64,000 nucleotides of DNA. Origin: JBCBSZ01 sp039185015 (GTDB lineage Bacteria > Actinomycetota > Acidimicrobiia > Acidimicrobiales > Poriferisodalaceae). The stretch spans positions 66,384 to 130,383 of the forward strand of contig JBCDAU010000014.1 of assembly GCA_039185015.1 (NCBI GenBank), given 5' to 3'. The notes under the pieces were generated by a model. That model did no database searches. It was not told the origin of the DNA and was given only the letters and a program-made list of their open reading frames with translations. Of this stretch, positions 16,302 to 24,013 are shown one piece after another (position 1 is the stretch's first letter; every line of letters begins with the position of its first letter). A program made the translations under genes and the position numbers.

Positions 16302-16790
16302 ATGGCCAAGAAGAAGAAAAAGGGCGACGACGCCGAGGACGACGAGAAGGGCGGCCTCGACATCAAGAAGATCGCCATCGGTGCGATCGTCGCGATCGTC
16401 GTCTACACCCAGTTCCTCGCCGGCGGTGGCGACCCCGCCGAGGCGGAGGCCGGTCCGACGACCATCGCCGAGCCCGTCGAAGGCACGGTGATGGAGGCCG
16501 GTCAGGTTCGGGTGAGCCTCGCCGACGACGATCCCCGGTTCGCGCTGGTCTCGATGGCGGTGGTGCTCGAAGAGATGGCCGACCCGCTCGTCGTCGAGAA
16601 CCGGCTGCCCATCCTGCTGGACGCCGCCGTCGACGAGGTCTCGTCGTTCACCGCCGATCAGCTCAAGGGGGATCGAGGCCCCGAGCTGTTGAGGACCAGC
16701 CTGACCGATCGGGCGAACGAGATCTTCAACACCGAGGGCGAACAAGTGCTGGTGATCCGGGTCGTGCTCACCGAGATGATCGTGCAGTGA
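16302..16790 (+). CDS. fliL: Flagellar basal body-associated protein FliL
   Basis: 162 aa. A Lys-rich N-terminal cytosolic stretch, one membrane helix (~26-42: IAIGAIVAIVVYTQFLAG), and an extracytoplasmic stomatin-like domain containing FALVSMAVVLEEM, then LLRTSLTDRANEIF and VLVIRVVLTEMIVQ, which ends the protein exactly as FliLs do. FliL rings surround the stator and stabilise it under load. Two nt after motB; last gene of operon B. Confidence 0.9.
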   Translation: MAKKKKKGDDAEDDEKGGLDIKKIAIGAIVAIVVYTQFLAGGGDPAEAEAGPTTIAEPVEGTVMEAGQVRVSLADDDPRFALVSMAVVLEEMADPLVVENRLPILLDAAVDEVSSFTADQLKGDRGPELLRTSLTDRANEIFNTEGEQVLVIRVVLTEMIVQ

Positions 16791-16837
16791 GCGCGGTCCC
16801 GAGGCCGGGGCGTCAGCACACCCGAACGGCGCCGTAC

Positions 16838-16864
16838 TAATCCCACGCGCTCCGCGGCCGACTT
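16838..16864 (+). promoter_or_regulatory. Possible sigma-28-type promoter of the fliM operon
   Basis: TAAT at 16838-16841 and GCCGACTT at 16857-16864, spacer 15 nt, 35 nt upstream of fliM. The -35 half deviates from the usual TTNN here. Confidence 0.45.
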
Positions 16865-16898
16865 CCGTTGCGAGAACGGACGGAGGGCCGCAGGGACG

Positions 16899-17879
16899 AT
16901 GGCGGGAGCCAAGCTCAGCCAGGCAGAGATCGACGCACTCCTCTCGTCGATGAACGACTCCGGTGAGGAGGTCGCGCTCGTCGAGGAGGACCAGCTCACC
17001 GCGTTCGACTTCCGACGCCCGTCCAAGTTCGCGCGCGAGCACCTCCGCAGCCTCGAGACGGCGCACGAGGTCTTCGTCCGCCGGGCCACCGGCCTGCTCA
17101 CGCAATCGCTGCGGGCCGTGGTGTCGATGGAGCCGGTGTCCACCGACCAGATCACCTACGAGGACTACACGCGATCGATCCCGACCCCGTCGGTGATCAC
17201 CACGTTCTCGGTGGCCCCGCTGCCCGGCCTGGTCGTGATGGAGATGTCGACGCAGATGGGGCTCACCCTGATCGACCGGCTCCTCGGCGGCATCGGGGCA
17301 CCGGTGCCGATGCGGCGCCCGACCGACCTCGAGGGCGCGCTCCTGCACGACCTGATGGAGATCATGCAGTCGGCCTTGCACGACGCGCTCGAGCCGCTGG
17401 CCGACGTTCACCCCGAGATCCAGGGCATCGAGTTCAACCCGCAGTTCGTCCAGGCCGTCCCGCCGAACGAGATGGTGCTGATGCTGACCTACGAACTGGC
17501 GCTCAACAGCACGCAGCGGACCGAAGGGCTGCTCTCGATCTGTTACCCGTTCAGCACGCTCGCGCCGGCGATGAGCAACCTCGAGAACCACGTCTGGCGG
17601 AGCCACGGCGGCGACCAGGGCGACGAGGCCGACCGGCCCCGACCGCTGCTCGAGATCCTGCCCGACGTCGAGGTTCCCGTCACCGTGCAGTTGCGGACCT
17701 CGCCGGTGCCTGCGGTCGACATCGCCCAGCTGCGCCCCGGAGACGTGATCCGGCTGGAGCATCGCGTCGACGAGCCCGCGGTCGGCGTCATCGGCGACCG
17801 GGCCGTCCTCAGCGGCCGCATCGGACGTCGCGGTCGCCGTCTGGCCATCCAGATCGCTGACTTCGGTGGTGGCTCGTGA
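16899..17879 (+). CDS. fliM: Flagellar motor switch protein FliM
   Basis: 326 aa. N-terminal CheY-P binding peptide LSQAEIDALL (6-15), then a linker with AFDFRRPSKFAREHLRSLE (~36-54), the CheC-like middle domain that contacts FliG, and a C-terminal SpoA domain (~245-326) with VPVTVQLRTSPVPAVDIAQL and LRPGDVIRLEHRVDEPA. It is the central C-ring protein that switches rotation. Overlaps the next gene by GTGATC. The same EIDAL peptide recurs in the 40 aa gene at 7730 and in FliI. Confidence 0.95.
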   Translation: MAGAKLSQAEIDALLSSMNDSGEEVALVEEDQLTAFDFRRPSKFAREHLRSLETAHEVFVRRATGLLTQSLRAVVSMEPVSTDQITYEDYTRSIPTPSVITTFSVAPLPGLVVMEMSTQMGLTLIDRLLGGIGAPVPMRRPTDLEGALLHDLMEIMQSALHDALEPLADVHPEIQGIEFNPQFVQAVPPNEMVLMLTYELALNSTQRTEGLLSICYPFSTLAPAMSNLENHVWRSHGGDQGDEADRPRPLLEILPDVEVPVTVQLRTSPVPAVDIAQLRPGDVIRLEHRVDEPAVGVIGDRAVLSGRIGRRGRRLAIQIADFGGGS

Positions 17880-18928
17880 TCGAGGACATGAACGACGAGG
17901 CCCTCGACACGCTGGGCGAGGTCGGCAACATCATGATGGGAGCGGGGGCCACCAACCTCGCTGCGCTCCTCGGCGAACGGGTCGACATCACGGCTCCCGA
18001 GGTCCTCCCCGGCGACATGCAGGACGTGTGGCCCGACGGCCAGGCGCTCCTGATCGAGCTGTCCATGGTCGGCGCCGTCTCCGGTGAGAGCGTGTTCGTC
18101 CTACCGGCCAGTGACGTCGAGGTGATCGTCTCGATCATGTGCGCCGGGATGGAGCTGGCACCCGAGGACATCCTCGGCGAGATGGGCCTGTCCGCGGTCG
18201 GCGAGGCGATGAACCAGCTGATGGCCGGTTCGGCCATCGCGCTGTCGGACGTGCTCGGTGAGCTGGTCGACATCACCCCGCCCCAGCTCACGGTCCTCGA
18301 CTCGATCTCGGCGCTCGGTCCGATCGGCACCGACAAGGCGCGCGTCCGGTTCGACGTCAAGATCGGTGAGCGACTCCACGGGCAGCTGTCGTGGCTCCTG
18401 TCCGGCGACTTCGCCCAGCAGCTCGTCGATCGGGTCATGCAGGGCATGGGCGGCGGTAGTGGCCAGGCTGCGGCCGACCGCGCCGCCGAGGCGATCACCC
18501 CGCCCCCGGAACCGGCCCCGGAACCGGCCCCGACGCCCGCGCCGGCTCCCGAGCCCGCGGCAGCACCGCCCCCGGCACCCGCTCCGACGCCGCCGGCTCC
18601 CGCGGCACCACCGGTCCAGGTGTCGCCGGCGTCCTACCCCGAGCTGGCCTCGGTCGCGCAGCCCGCATCACCTGCTGACCTCGCGCTGCTCAGCGACGTC
18701 GTGCTCAGCATCACCGTCGAGCTCGGTCGGACCCGTCTACCGGTCCGCGACGTCCTGGAGCTCACCGAGGGCGCCGTCGTCGAGCTGGACCGTCCGGCCG
18801 GTGCACCGGTCGACATCCTCGTGAACGGCACGCTGGTCGCCCGCGGCGACGTCGTCGTGGTCGACGACGAGCTCGGCGTGCGCGTCAGCGACGTGCTCCA
18901 GCCCGATGAGCGCCGGCGCGCCGGCTGA
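17876..18928 (+). CDS. fliY: Flagellar motor switch phosphatase FliY (CheC domain plus FliN domain)
   Basis: 350 aa. Residues ~8-200 are a CheC-type domain with both phosphatase signatures intact: Asp-x3-Glu-x2-Asn in DTLGEVGN with a Pro ~22 residues later, and Ser-x3-Glu-x2-Asn in SAVGEAMN likewise. A Pro/Ala linker (~207-245) leads to a FliN/SpoA domain (~262-345: LSDVVLSITVELGRTRLPVR, LELTEGAVVELDR, DILVNGTLVARGDVVVV). In Bacillus, FliY both builds the C ring and dephosphorylates CheY-P. Unlike Bacillus FliY, this one starts directly with the CheC domain and lacks an N-terminal EIDALL peptide. It could equally be annotated fliN. Confidence 0.9.
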   Translation: MIEDMNDEALDTLGEVGNIMMGAGATNLAALLGERVDITAPEVLPGDMQDVWPDGQALLIELSMVGAVSGESVFVLPASDVEVIVSIMCAGMELAPEDILGEMGLSAVGEAMNQLMAGSAIALSDVLGELVDITPPQLTVLDSISALGPIGTDKARVRFDVKIGERLHGQLSWLLSGDFAQQLVDRVMQGMGGGSGQAAADRAAEAITPPPEPAPEPAPTPAPAPEPAAAPPPAPAPTPPAPAAPPVQVSPASYPELASVAQPASPADLALLSDVVLSITVELGRTRLPVRDVLELTEGAVVELDRPAGAPVDILVNGTLVARGDVVVVDDELGVRVSDVLQPDERRRAG

Positions 18929-18940
18929 GCGGCCGACGAC

Positions 18941-19411
18941 GTGGACGCCATCTCCACCGGAGCGCTGATCCGGCTCGTCGTCTCGGTCGCGGTGCTCGTC
19001 GTCGCGCTCCTCGCGGTGAAGCGTTGGGCGGATCGATCGGGTGGTCGCTCCCGCAGCGGCCTGCGGATCGTCGCCCGGGTGCCGATCACCCGCGGGTCGT
19101 CGGTCGCGCTCGTCGAGCTCGGCGATCGGCACTACCTGGTCGGCGCAGCGGAGCACGGCGTCACCCTCATCGACCGGCTGGAGGCCGAGGACGTGCGCGC
19201 CCTCGGCCTCGGGGGCCAGGAAGAGCCGGCCCCCTCACCGGATCGCACCATCGCCGCCGGAGGCATCGACCCGCCCGCACCGGGCTCGTTGGCCTTCGTC
19301 GACATCACCACCGGACGGAGTGACGGGCCAGGGATCGGCCCGCTGGAGCGCCTGCGTCGGATGACGCTCAGGGCGCCCGGCAGGGTTCGACCCGGTGGCC
19401 CCGGTGACTGA
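18941..19411 (+). CDS. fliO: Flagellar biosynthesis protein FliO
   Basis: 156 aa. Short N terminus, one membrane helix (~9-27: LIRLVVSVAVLVVALLAV), then a cytosolic beta domain with LRIVARVPITRGSSVALVEL and DRHYLVGAAEHGVTLID, characteristic of FliO, and a ~70 residue Pro/Gly tail. FliO helps assemble the FliPQR export gate. GTG start, 12 nt after fliY; overlaps fliP by 17 nt. Confidence 0.85.
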   Translation: MDAISTGALIRLVVSVAVLVVALLAVKRWADRSGGRSRSGLRIVARVPITRGSSVALVELGDRHYLVGAAEHGVTLIDRLEAEDVRALGLGGQEEPAPSPDRTIAAGGIDPPAPGSLAFVDITTGRSDGPGIGPLERLRRMTLRAPGRVRPGGPGD

Positions 19412-20273
19412 TCGATCACGGCGTCGACCGCTCACCGTCTCCGTTCGCCTGCTCGGCATCGTCGCGCTCGCGATCGTCGCCGGCCTGTTCGTCGGACCCG
19501 CCGCCTCGGCGCAGGTCATCCCACCGGACGCCCCCTTCGTCGACGAACCCGACGCGCCGCAGGTCGGTCCGATCGATCTCACCCCGCCGGAGGATCCGGC
19601 CGGGGTGAACCTCACGATCACGTCGGACGACGACGGGATCACGCAGTCGGTCACCATCATCCTGCTGCTGACGATCCTGGCGGTCGCGCCGTCGATCCTG
19701 CTGCTGATGACGTCGTTCACGCGCTTCGTCATCGTGATGACGCTGACCCGTCAGGCGCTCGGCGCCGCCCAGATCCCGCCGACGCAGGTGCTCGCCGGCC
19801 TCTCGCTCTTCCTCACCTTCTTCGTCATGGCACCGGTGCTGAGCGAGGTGAACGAGCAGGCCCTCCAGCCGATGCTCGACGGCGAGCTGTCCGAGACCGA
19901 GGCGTTGGCCGCCGGCTTCGAGCCGATGCGGGACTTCATGCTGACGCAGATCGACGACAACGACCTCCGGCTCTTCCTCGACGTGAGCGACGCCGAGGTG
20001 CGACCCGAGACCGTCGACGACATCTCGTGGACCGTCGTGGTACCGGCGTTCGTCGTGTCGGAGCTTCGCACCGCCTTCATGATCGGCTTTGTCATCTTCA
20101 TCCCGTTCCTGGTGATCGACCTCGTGATCGCCTCGGTGCTGATGTCGCTCGGCATGGTGATGCTCCCGCCGGTCTTCATCTCCCTGCCCATCAAGCTGCT
20201 GCTGTTCATCCTCGTCGACGGGTGGTCGCTGATCATCGGCTCCCTCGTCGAGAGCGTCAGCATGACGACCTAG
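19395..20273 (+). CDS. fliP: Flagellar export gate protein FliP
   Basis: 292 aa. N-terminal cleavable-type signal (hydrophobic ~16-40 ending ASA), as FliP has. Then the family core: TIILLLTILAVAPSILLLMT, SFTRFVIVMTLTRQALG, IPPTQVLAGLSLFLTFFVM, a soluble loop, then TAFMIGFVIFIPFLVIDLVI and SVLMSLGMVMLPPVFISLPI plus KLLLFILVDGW. FliP is the main subunit of the FliP5Q4R1 export channel. GTG at 19395; a second GTG at 19404 is possible. Confidence 0.95.
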   Translation: MAPVTDRSRRRPLTVSVRLLGIVALAIVAGLFVGPAASAQVIPPDAPFVDEPDAPQVGPIDLTPPEDPAGVNLTITSDDDGITQSVTIILLLTILAVAPSILLLMTSFTRFVIVMTLTRQALGAAQIPPTQVLAGLSLFLTFFVMAPVLSEVNEQALQPMLDGELSETEALAAGFEPMRDFMLTQIDDNDLRLFLDVSDAEVRPETVDDISWTVVVPAFVVSELRTAFMIGFVIFIPFLVIDLVIASVLMSLGMVMLPPVFISLPIKLLLFILVDGWSLIIGSLVESVSMTT

Positions 20274-20285
20274 CTGGAGGCTGCC

Positions 20286-20552
20286 GTGTCCGACGCCACC
20301 GTCATCGACATCACGAGGGATGCGCTCGCGCTCGCCGCCTGGCTCGCGGGCCCCGCGCTCGCGTTGAGCCTGATCATCGGCATCCTCGTCAGCCTCATCC
20401 AGACCATCACCCAGATCCAGGAGGCGACGCTCACCTTCGTCCCGAAGCTCATCGCCGGTGGGCTGCTGCTGCTCTTCGCGGGCGGATGGATGCTGGAACG
20501 ACTCACCGCCTACGTGACCGAGCTGTGGGGCTCGATCCCGACGCTGGTCTGA
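20286..20552 (+). CDS. fliQ: Flagellar export gate protein FliQ
   Basis: 88 aa, two membrane helices (~15-40 and ~55-75). Contains GILVSLIQTITQIQEATLTF followed by VPKLIA, the FliQ signature. Forms the export gate with FliP and FliR. GTG start with CTGGAGG seven nt upstream. Confidence 0.94.
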   Translation: MSDATVIDITRDALALAAWLAGPALALSLIIGILVSLIQTITQIQEATLTFVPKLIAGGLLLLFAGGWMLERLTAYVTELWGSIPTLV

Positions 20553-20601
20553 CGTGAGCTCGGCCCCGTGATCCGCTTCGACCTGGCATGAGCGCCGCCC
20601 C

Positions 20602-21378
20602 GTGATCCCGATCGATCTGACGTTGCCGACCGGTTGGACGCTCGGCTACCTCGCTGCCCTGCTGCGGGTGGCGGCCTTCGTGACCTCGACGCCGTTCCTG
20701 AACCGTCGGATGCCGCTCCCGGGCCGCATCGCGTTCGTGCTCGTGGTGGCGCTCGCCCTCGCGAGGCCGCTGCCGGCGACCGACTTCGGTGGGCTGCTCA
20801 CCCTGGCCGTGGCCAACCTCGCGATCGGGCTCATCATCGGATTCGTCACCGGCGTCGCCTTCCAGGCCTTCTTCGCCGCCGGCGCCATCACCGATCTCCT
20901 GGCCGGTCTCGGCATCGGTGCCACCTTCGATCCGGTCACCGGCGCCCAGGCGAGCGTCTACGACCGGCTCTTCGACCTCACCGCGGTGATGGTGTTCTTG
21001 ATCGTCGGTGGCGACCACCTGCTGATCCGATCGCTCGAGGCGTCCACGCGCGCCCTCCCCCTCGATGGCACGATCGAGATCAGTCCGCGCCTCGAGGACG
21101 TCGTCATCGACCAGATCGGCGTGTTGATGGTTGGGGCCTTGCAGATCGCGGCGCCAGCGATCGCGGCGTTGTTCATCTCGGAGCTGGTGCTGGGCGTCGG
21201 TGCCCGCCTGCTCCCCCAGGCGAACATCTTCCTCGTCGGCCTGCCGCTGAAGCTCCTGGTCGGGCTGCTCACCGGCACGGCCATCGTGCTCTCGTTGCCG
21301 ACGATGGTCGACTGGTTCATCGACCACACCGAGGAGCTCGTCCGCCTGCTCCTCACGGGCATCCGGTCGTCGCCCTGA
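20602..21378 (+). CDS. fliR: Flagellar export gate protein FliR
   Basis: 258 aa, about six membrane helices. Typical features: early LLRVAAFVTSTPFLNRRMPL, GLIIGFVTGVAFQAFFAAGA, MVFLIVGGDHLLIRSL, IAALFISELVLGVGARLLPQ and NIFLVGLPLKLLVGL. FliR caps the FliP ring in the export gate. GTG start; a separate FlhB is encoded downstream, so this is not a FliR-FlhB fusion. Last gene of operon C. Confidence 0.94.
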   Translation: MIPIDLTLPTGWTLGYLAALLRVAAFVTSTPFLNRRMPLPGRIAFVLVVALALARPLPATDFGGLLTLAVANLAIGLIIGFVTGVAFQAFFAAGAITDLLAGLGIGATFDPVTGAQASVYDRLFDLTAVMVFLIVGGDHLLIRSLEASTRALPLDGTIEISPRLEDVVIDQIGVLMVGALQIAAPAIAALFISELVLGVGARLLPQANIFLVGLPLKLLVGLLTGTAIVLSLPTMVDWFIDHTEELVRLLLTGIRSSP

Positions 21379-21394
21379 CGTCGCCGGCGAAGCC

Positions 21395-21421
21395 TTGAGA
21401 TCGATGGGTGCGTGCCGACTG
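21395..21421 (+). promoter_or_regulatory. Sigma-28-type promoter of the che operon
   Basis: TTGA at 21395-21398 and GCCGACTG at 21414-21421, spacer 15 nt, 26 nt upstream of the cheW ATG. Confidence 0.6.
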
Positions 21422-21447
21422 GACCACCGAAGCGACCGGAGGTACCG

Positions 21448-22029
21448 ATGTCCACGGACTACAACCAGATCCAGCTCGTTGCCTTCCAGCTGGCCGACGA
21501 GGAGTACGCGGTTCCGGTCCAGAACGTCGAGAGCATCATCCGACGCACCCGTCCGACGAGGGTGCCGGGCGCTCCGTCCCACTGCCTCGGCGTGATCAAC
21601 CTGCGCGGCAAGGTCATCTCGATCTTCGACCTCCGCCGCCGGTTCGGGTTCGGCGCGTCGGTCGCCGAGGACGACGGTCGGATCCTGGTGATCCACCACA
21701 ACGGCATGAACACCGGGGTGCTCGTGGACGGCGTGTCCGAAGTGCTCTCGCTCGACGGCTCGGCGCTGCGCGCGTCGCCGGTCGGCGGTGGCTCGCACAG
21801 CATGGTCTCGGGTCTCTGCAAGGTCGAGGAGCGACTCCTCATCATCCTCGACCTCACCGTCGTCCTCAGCCACGACGGCGTGATCGCCCCGCCGGTGATC
21901 ACCGAGGACATGGCCGAACTGGCGGTCGAGGCGCAGTCGGCCGCCGTGGTCGCCGCCGAGGAGATCGCCGCCGAGGCCCTCGAGCCCGCTGCCGCCGAGG
22001 CCGAGGCCTCGCCGAGCACGGTCGGCTGA
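21448..22029 (+). CDS. cheW: Chemotaxis coupling protein CheW
   Basis: 193 aa. Residues ~1-150 form the CheW double SH3-like fold: QLVAFQLADEEYAVPVQNVE, IRRTRPTRVPGAPSHCLGVI then NLRGKVISIFDLRRRFG, VLVDGVSEVLSL, and a final LLIILDLTVVLS. It links chemoreceptors to CheA. The last ~45 residues are an Ala/Glu-rich tail not seen in E. coli CheW (167 aa). ATG at 21448 with GGAGGT six nt upstream. Confidence 0.94.
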   Translation: MSTDYNQIQLVAFQLADEEYAVPVQNVESIIRRTRPTRVPGAPSHCLGVINLRGKVISIFDLRRRFGFGASVAEDDGRILVIHHNGMNTGVLVDGVSEVLSLDGSALRASPVGGGSHSMVSGLCKVEERLLIILDLTVVLSHDGVIAPPVITEDMAELAVEAQSAAVVAAEEIAAEALEPAAAEAEASPSTVG

Positions 22030-22034
22030 GCTTC

Positions 22035-23240
22035 GTGCGCCCAGTCGATCGCGTCGTCGTCATCGACGACTCCCCCCTTCTTCGCTCGATGATCACCGAG
22101 GCGCTCCAGGGCGTCCCGGGGATCAGCGTGATCGGCCAGGCCGGGTCGGGGCGCGAGGGCATCCGACAGATCGAAGCGCTCGACCCGGACATCGTGTCGC
22201 TCGACATCGAGCTCGGCGACATCTCCGGTCTCGACGTGCTCGAGCACGTGATGCGGACCAGGCCACGCCGCGTCGTCGTCGTGTCCTCGCAGACCGAGGC
22301 CGGCGCCGACACGACCTTCCGGGCCCTGGCCCTCGGTGCCGTCGACTTCGTGGCGAAGGGTCGCCTCGACCCCGGCCCCGACGGCTTCGAGGCGCGGCTG
22401 CGCCGCACCTTCGAAGCGGCCCGGCACGCACGGGTGCTGCCGAGTCGCAGCCGCCAGGGCGACCAGCGCCGCACGCTCACCGCCGAGCAGCGCCTCGAGC
22501 GGGCACGCGAACGCCGGTCGGCCGCCCAGGAGCGACGCAGCGCGGCCACGACGCCGGCGAGGCCGGCGAGGCCGGCCCGCCCCGTCGCGGCGGCCAGGAC
22601 CTCCGTCGCCGCTCCGCCGCGACCGGGGAGTGGTGGAGCGGGCTCGCTGCGCAAGCCCGGCCTGCTGTTGATCGCCAGCTCGACCGGTGGCCCGCCGGCG
22701 TTGCAGGAGTTCTTCGCGACCCTGACGGTCAAGCCGGCGATGCCGATCCTCCTCGTGCAGCACATGCCGGAGGCGTTCACCGCCCGACTCGCCAGCCGGC
22801 TCGACCAGTCCGGCCCGACGACGGTGCGCGAGGCGACCCACGGTGAGGCCATCCAGCCGGGCGTCGCGCTCATCGCGAAGGGCGGGCGTCACCTCGGGGT
22901 TGACGGCCGCACGGTGTCGTTGCTCGACACCGACCCGGTCGGTGCGCTGAAGCCTCGTGCCGACATCACCTTCCAACAGGCCGTCGACTCGTTCGGCGGG
23001 AACCTGCTCGCCGTCGTGCTCACCGGCATGGGCGACGACGGGCTGATCGGCTGCCAGGCCGTGGCCCGGGCCGGAGGACAGGTGCTGGCGCAGAGCGGCG
23101 AGACCTCGACCGTGGACGGGATGCCGCAGAAGGTCCGCAACGCCGGCCTCCACCTGGCCGAGGGGTCGCCTGCTTATCTGGCCGCCCTCATCGACCGACT
23201 CAGTGGGGGACGCCCGAGCGACTCAGGACGGAGTTCGTGA
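22035..23240 (+). CDS. cheB: Chemotaxis response regulator protein-glutamate methylesterase CheB
   Basis: 401 aa. Receiver domain (1-~125) with acidic pocket IDDS (10-13), phosphoacceptor Asp57 in VSLDIEL and Lys108. An unusually long Arg/Ala-rich linker (~140-205) follows, then the methylesterase/deamidase domain with the catalytic triad in IASSTGG (Ser ~215/216), VQHMP (His ~243) and GMGDDG (Asp ~334). It removes methyl groups from receptor glutamates when phosphorylated by CheA. It carries the only canonical receiver domain I see in the window. GTG at 22035. Confidence 0.94.
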   Translation: MRPVDRVVVIDDSPLLRSMITEALQGVPGISVIGQAGSGREGIRQIEALDPDIVSLDIELGDISGLDVLEHVMRTRPRRVVVVSSQTEAGADTTFRALALGAVDFVAKGRLDPGPDGFEARLRRTFEAARHARVLPSRSRQGDQRRTLTAEQRLERARERRSAAQERRSAATTPARPARPARPVAAARTSVAAPPRPGSGGAGSLRKPGLLLIASSTGGPPALQEFFATLTVKPAMPILLVQHMPEAFTARLASRLDQSGPTTVREATHGEAIQPGVALIAKGGRHLGVDGRTVSLLDTDPVGALKPRADITFQQAVDSFGGNLLAVVLTGMGDDGLIGCQAVARAGGQVLAQSGETSTVDGMPQKVRNAGLHLAEGSPAYLAALIDRLSGGRPSDSGRSS

Positions 23241-24013
23241 TGACCGTGCTCGATGACATCCGCCGCCTGCTCAAGACGAAGGTCGGTCTCGACATGACCG
23301 GCGTGCGTGACGAGCAGCTCGAGCGGCGGATCGCGAACTACTGCCGACGGAACCGCGTCGCGGAGTCCGAGCTGATCGGCACGCTCAACGACGACAAGAC
23401 CCTCGACAACTTCCTGGACAGCCTGACGATCAACGTCACGTCGCTGTTCAGGAACGCCGATCGCTGGTCGGAGATCGAGAAGGTCATGAAGACCTTCGGC
23501 AGCCGACCCGACTTCTGGTCGGCCGGCTGTTCGAAGGGAGCCGAGGCCTACACGATGGCGATCGTCGCCGATCGGCTGGGCATCAAGCCGTCGATCTTCG
23601 CCTCGGACATCGACACCCGGATCCTGGCCGCCGCCGTCGAGGGCGTCTACACCCAGCAGGAGATCCGGGAGGTGCCGCGTGACGTGCTCGCCAAGTACCT
23701 CACCGAGCTCGACGGGTCGTACCGGGTGGATCGCAAGGTCGCCTCGATGGTCAAGTTCGAGCGCCAGGATCTGCTCGCCGGCCCGATGCCCCGCAAGAAG
23801 TTCGATCTGATCGCCTGCCGCAACGTGGCGATCTACTTCTCGCAGGAGGCGAAGCGTGAGCTCCACGCCAACCTCGCCGCCTGTCTCAAGCCCGGTGGGT
23901 ACCTGTTCATCGGGTCCACCGAACGCGTCGACGACCCCGCTGGGCTCGGGCTCACGTCGACGAGTCCCTTCATCTACCAAGCAATCGCCGAGCCGGTCGG
24001 GAGCGCGTCGTGA
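23240..24013 (+). CDS. cheR: Chemotaxis protein methyltransferase CheR
   Basis: 257 aa. N-terminal four-helix domain (~1-75), then the SAM-dependent methyltransferase domain: SLTINVTSLFRNADRW, FWSAGCSKGAEAYTMAI as motif I, ASDIDTRIL, and FDLIACRNVAIYFS. It methylates receptor glutamates using S-adenosylmethionine. Motif I is a variant of the usual AGCSTGEEPYS. The ATG at 23240 has GGAG six nt away; a GTG three nt earlier is too close. It overlaps the cheB stop. Confidence 0.92.
   Translation: MTVLDDIRRLLKTKVGLDMTGVRDEQLERRIANYCRRNRVAESELIGTLNDDKTLDNFLDSLTINVTSLFRNADRWSEIEKVMKTFGSRPDFWSAGCSKGAEAYTMAIVADRLGIKPSIFASDIDTRILAAAVEGVYTQQEIREVPRDVLAKYLTELDGSYRVDRKVASMVKFERQDLLAGPMPRKKFDLIACRNVAIYFSQEAKRELHANLAACLKPGGYLFIGSTERVDDPAGLGLTSTSPFIYQAIAEPVGSAS

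Noticed and set aside
15927..17762. 611 aa minus-strand open frame opposite motB-fliL-fliM
   Set aside because: Arg/His/Asp-rich composition typical of antisense frames in GC-rich DNA and no domain pattern.
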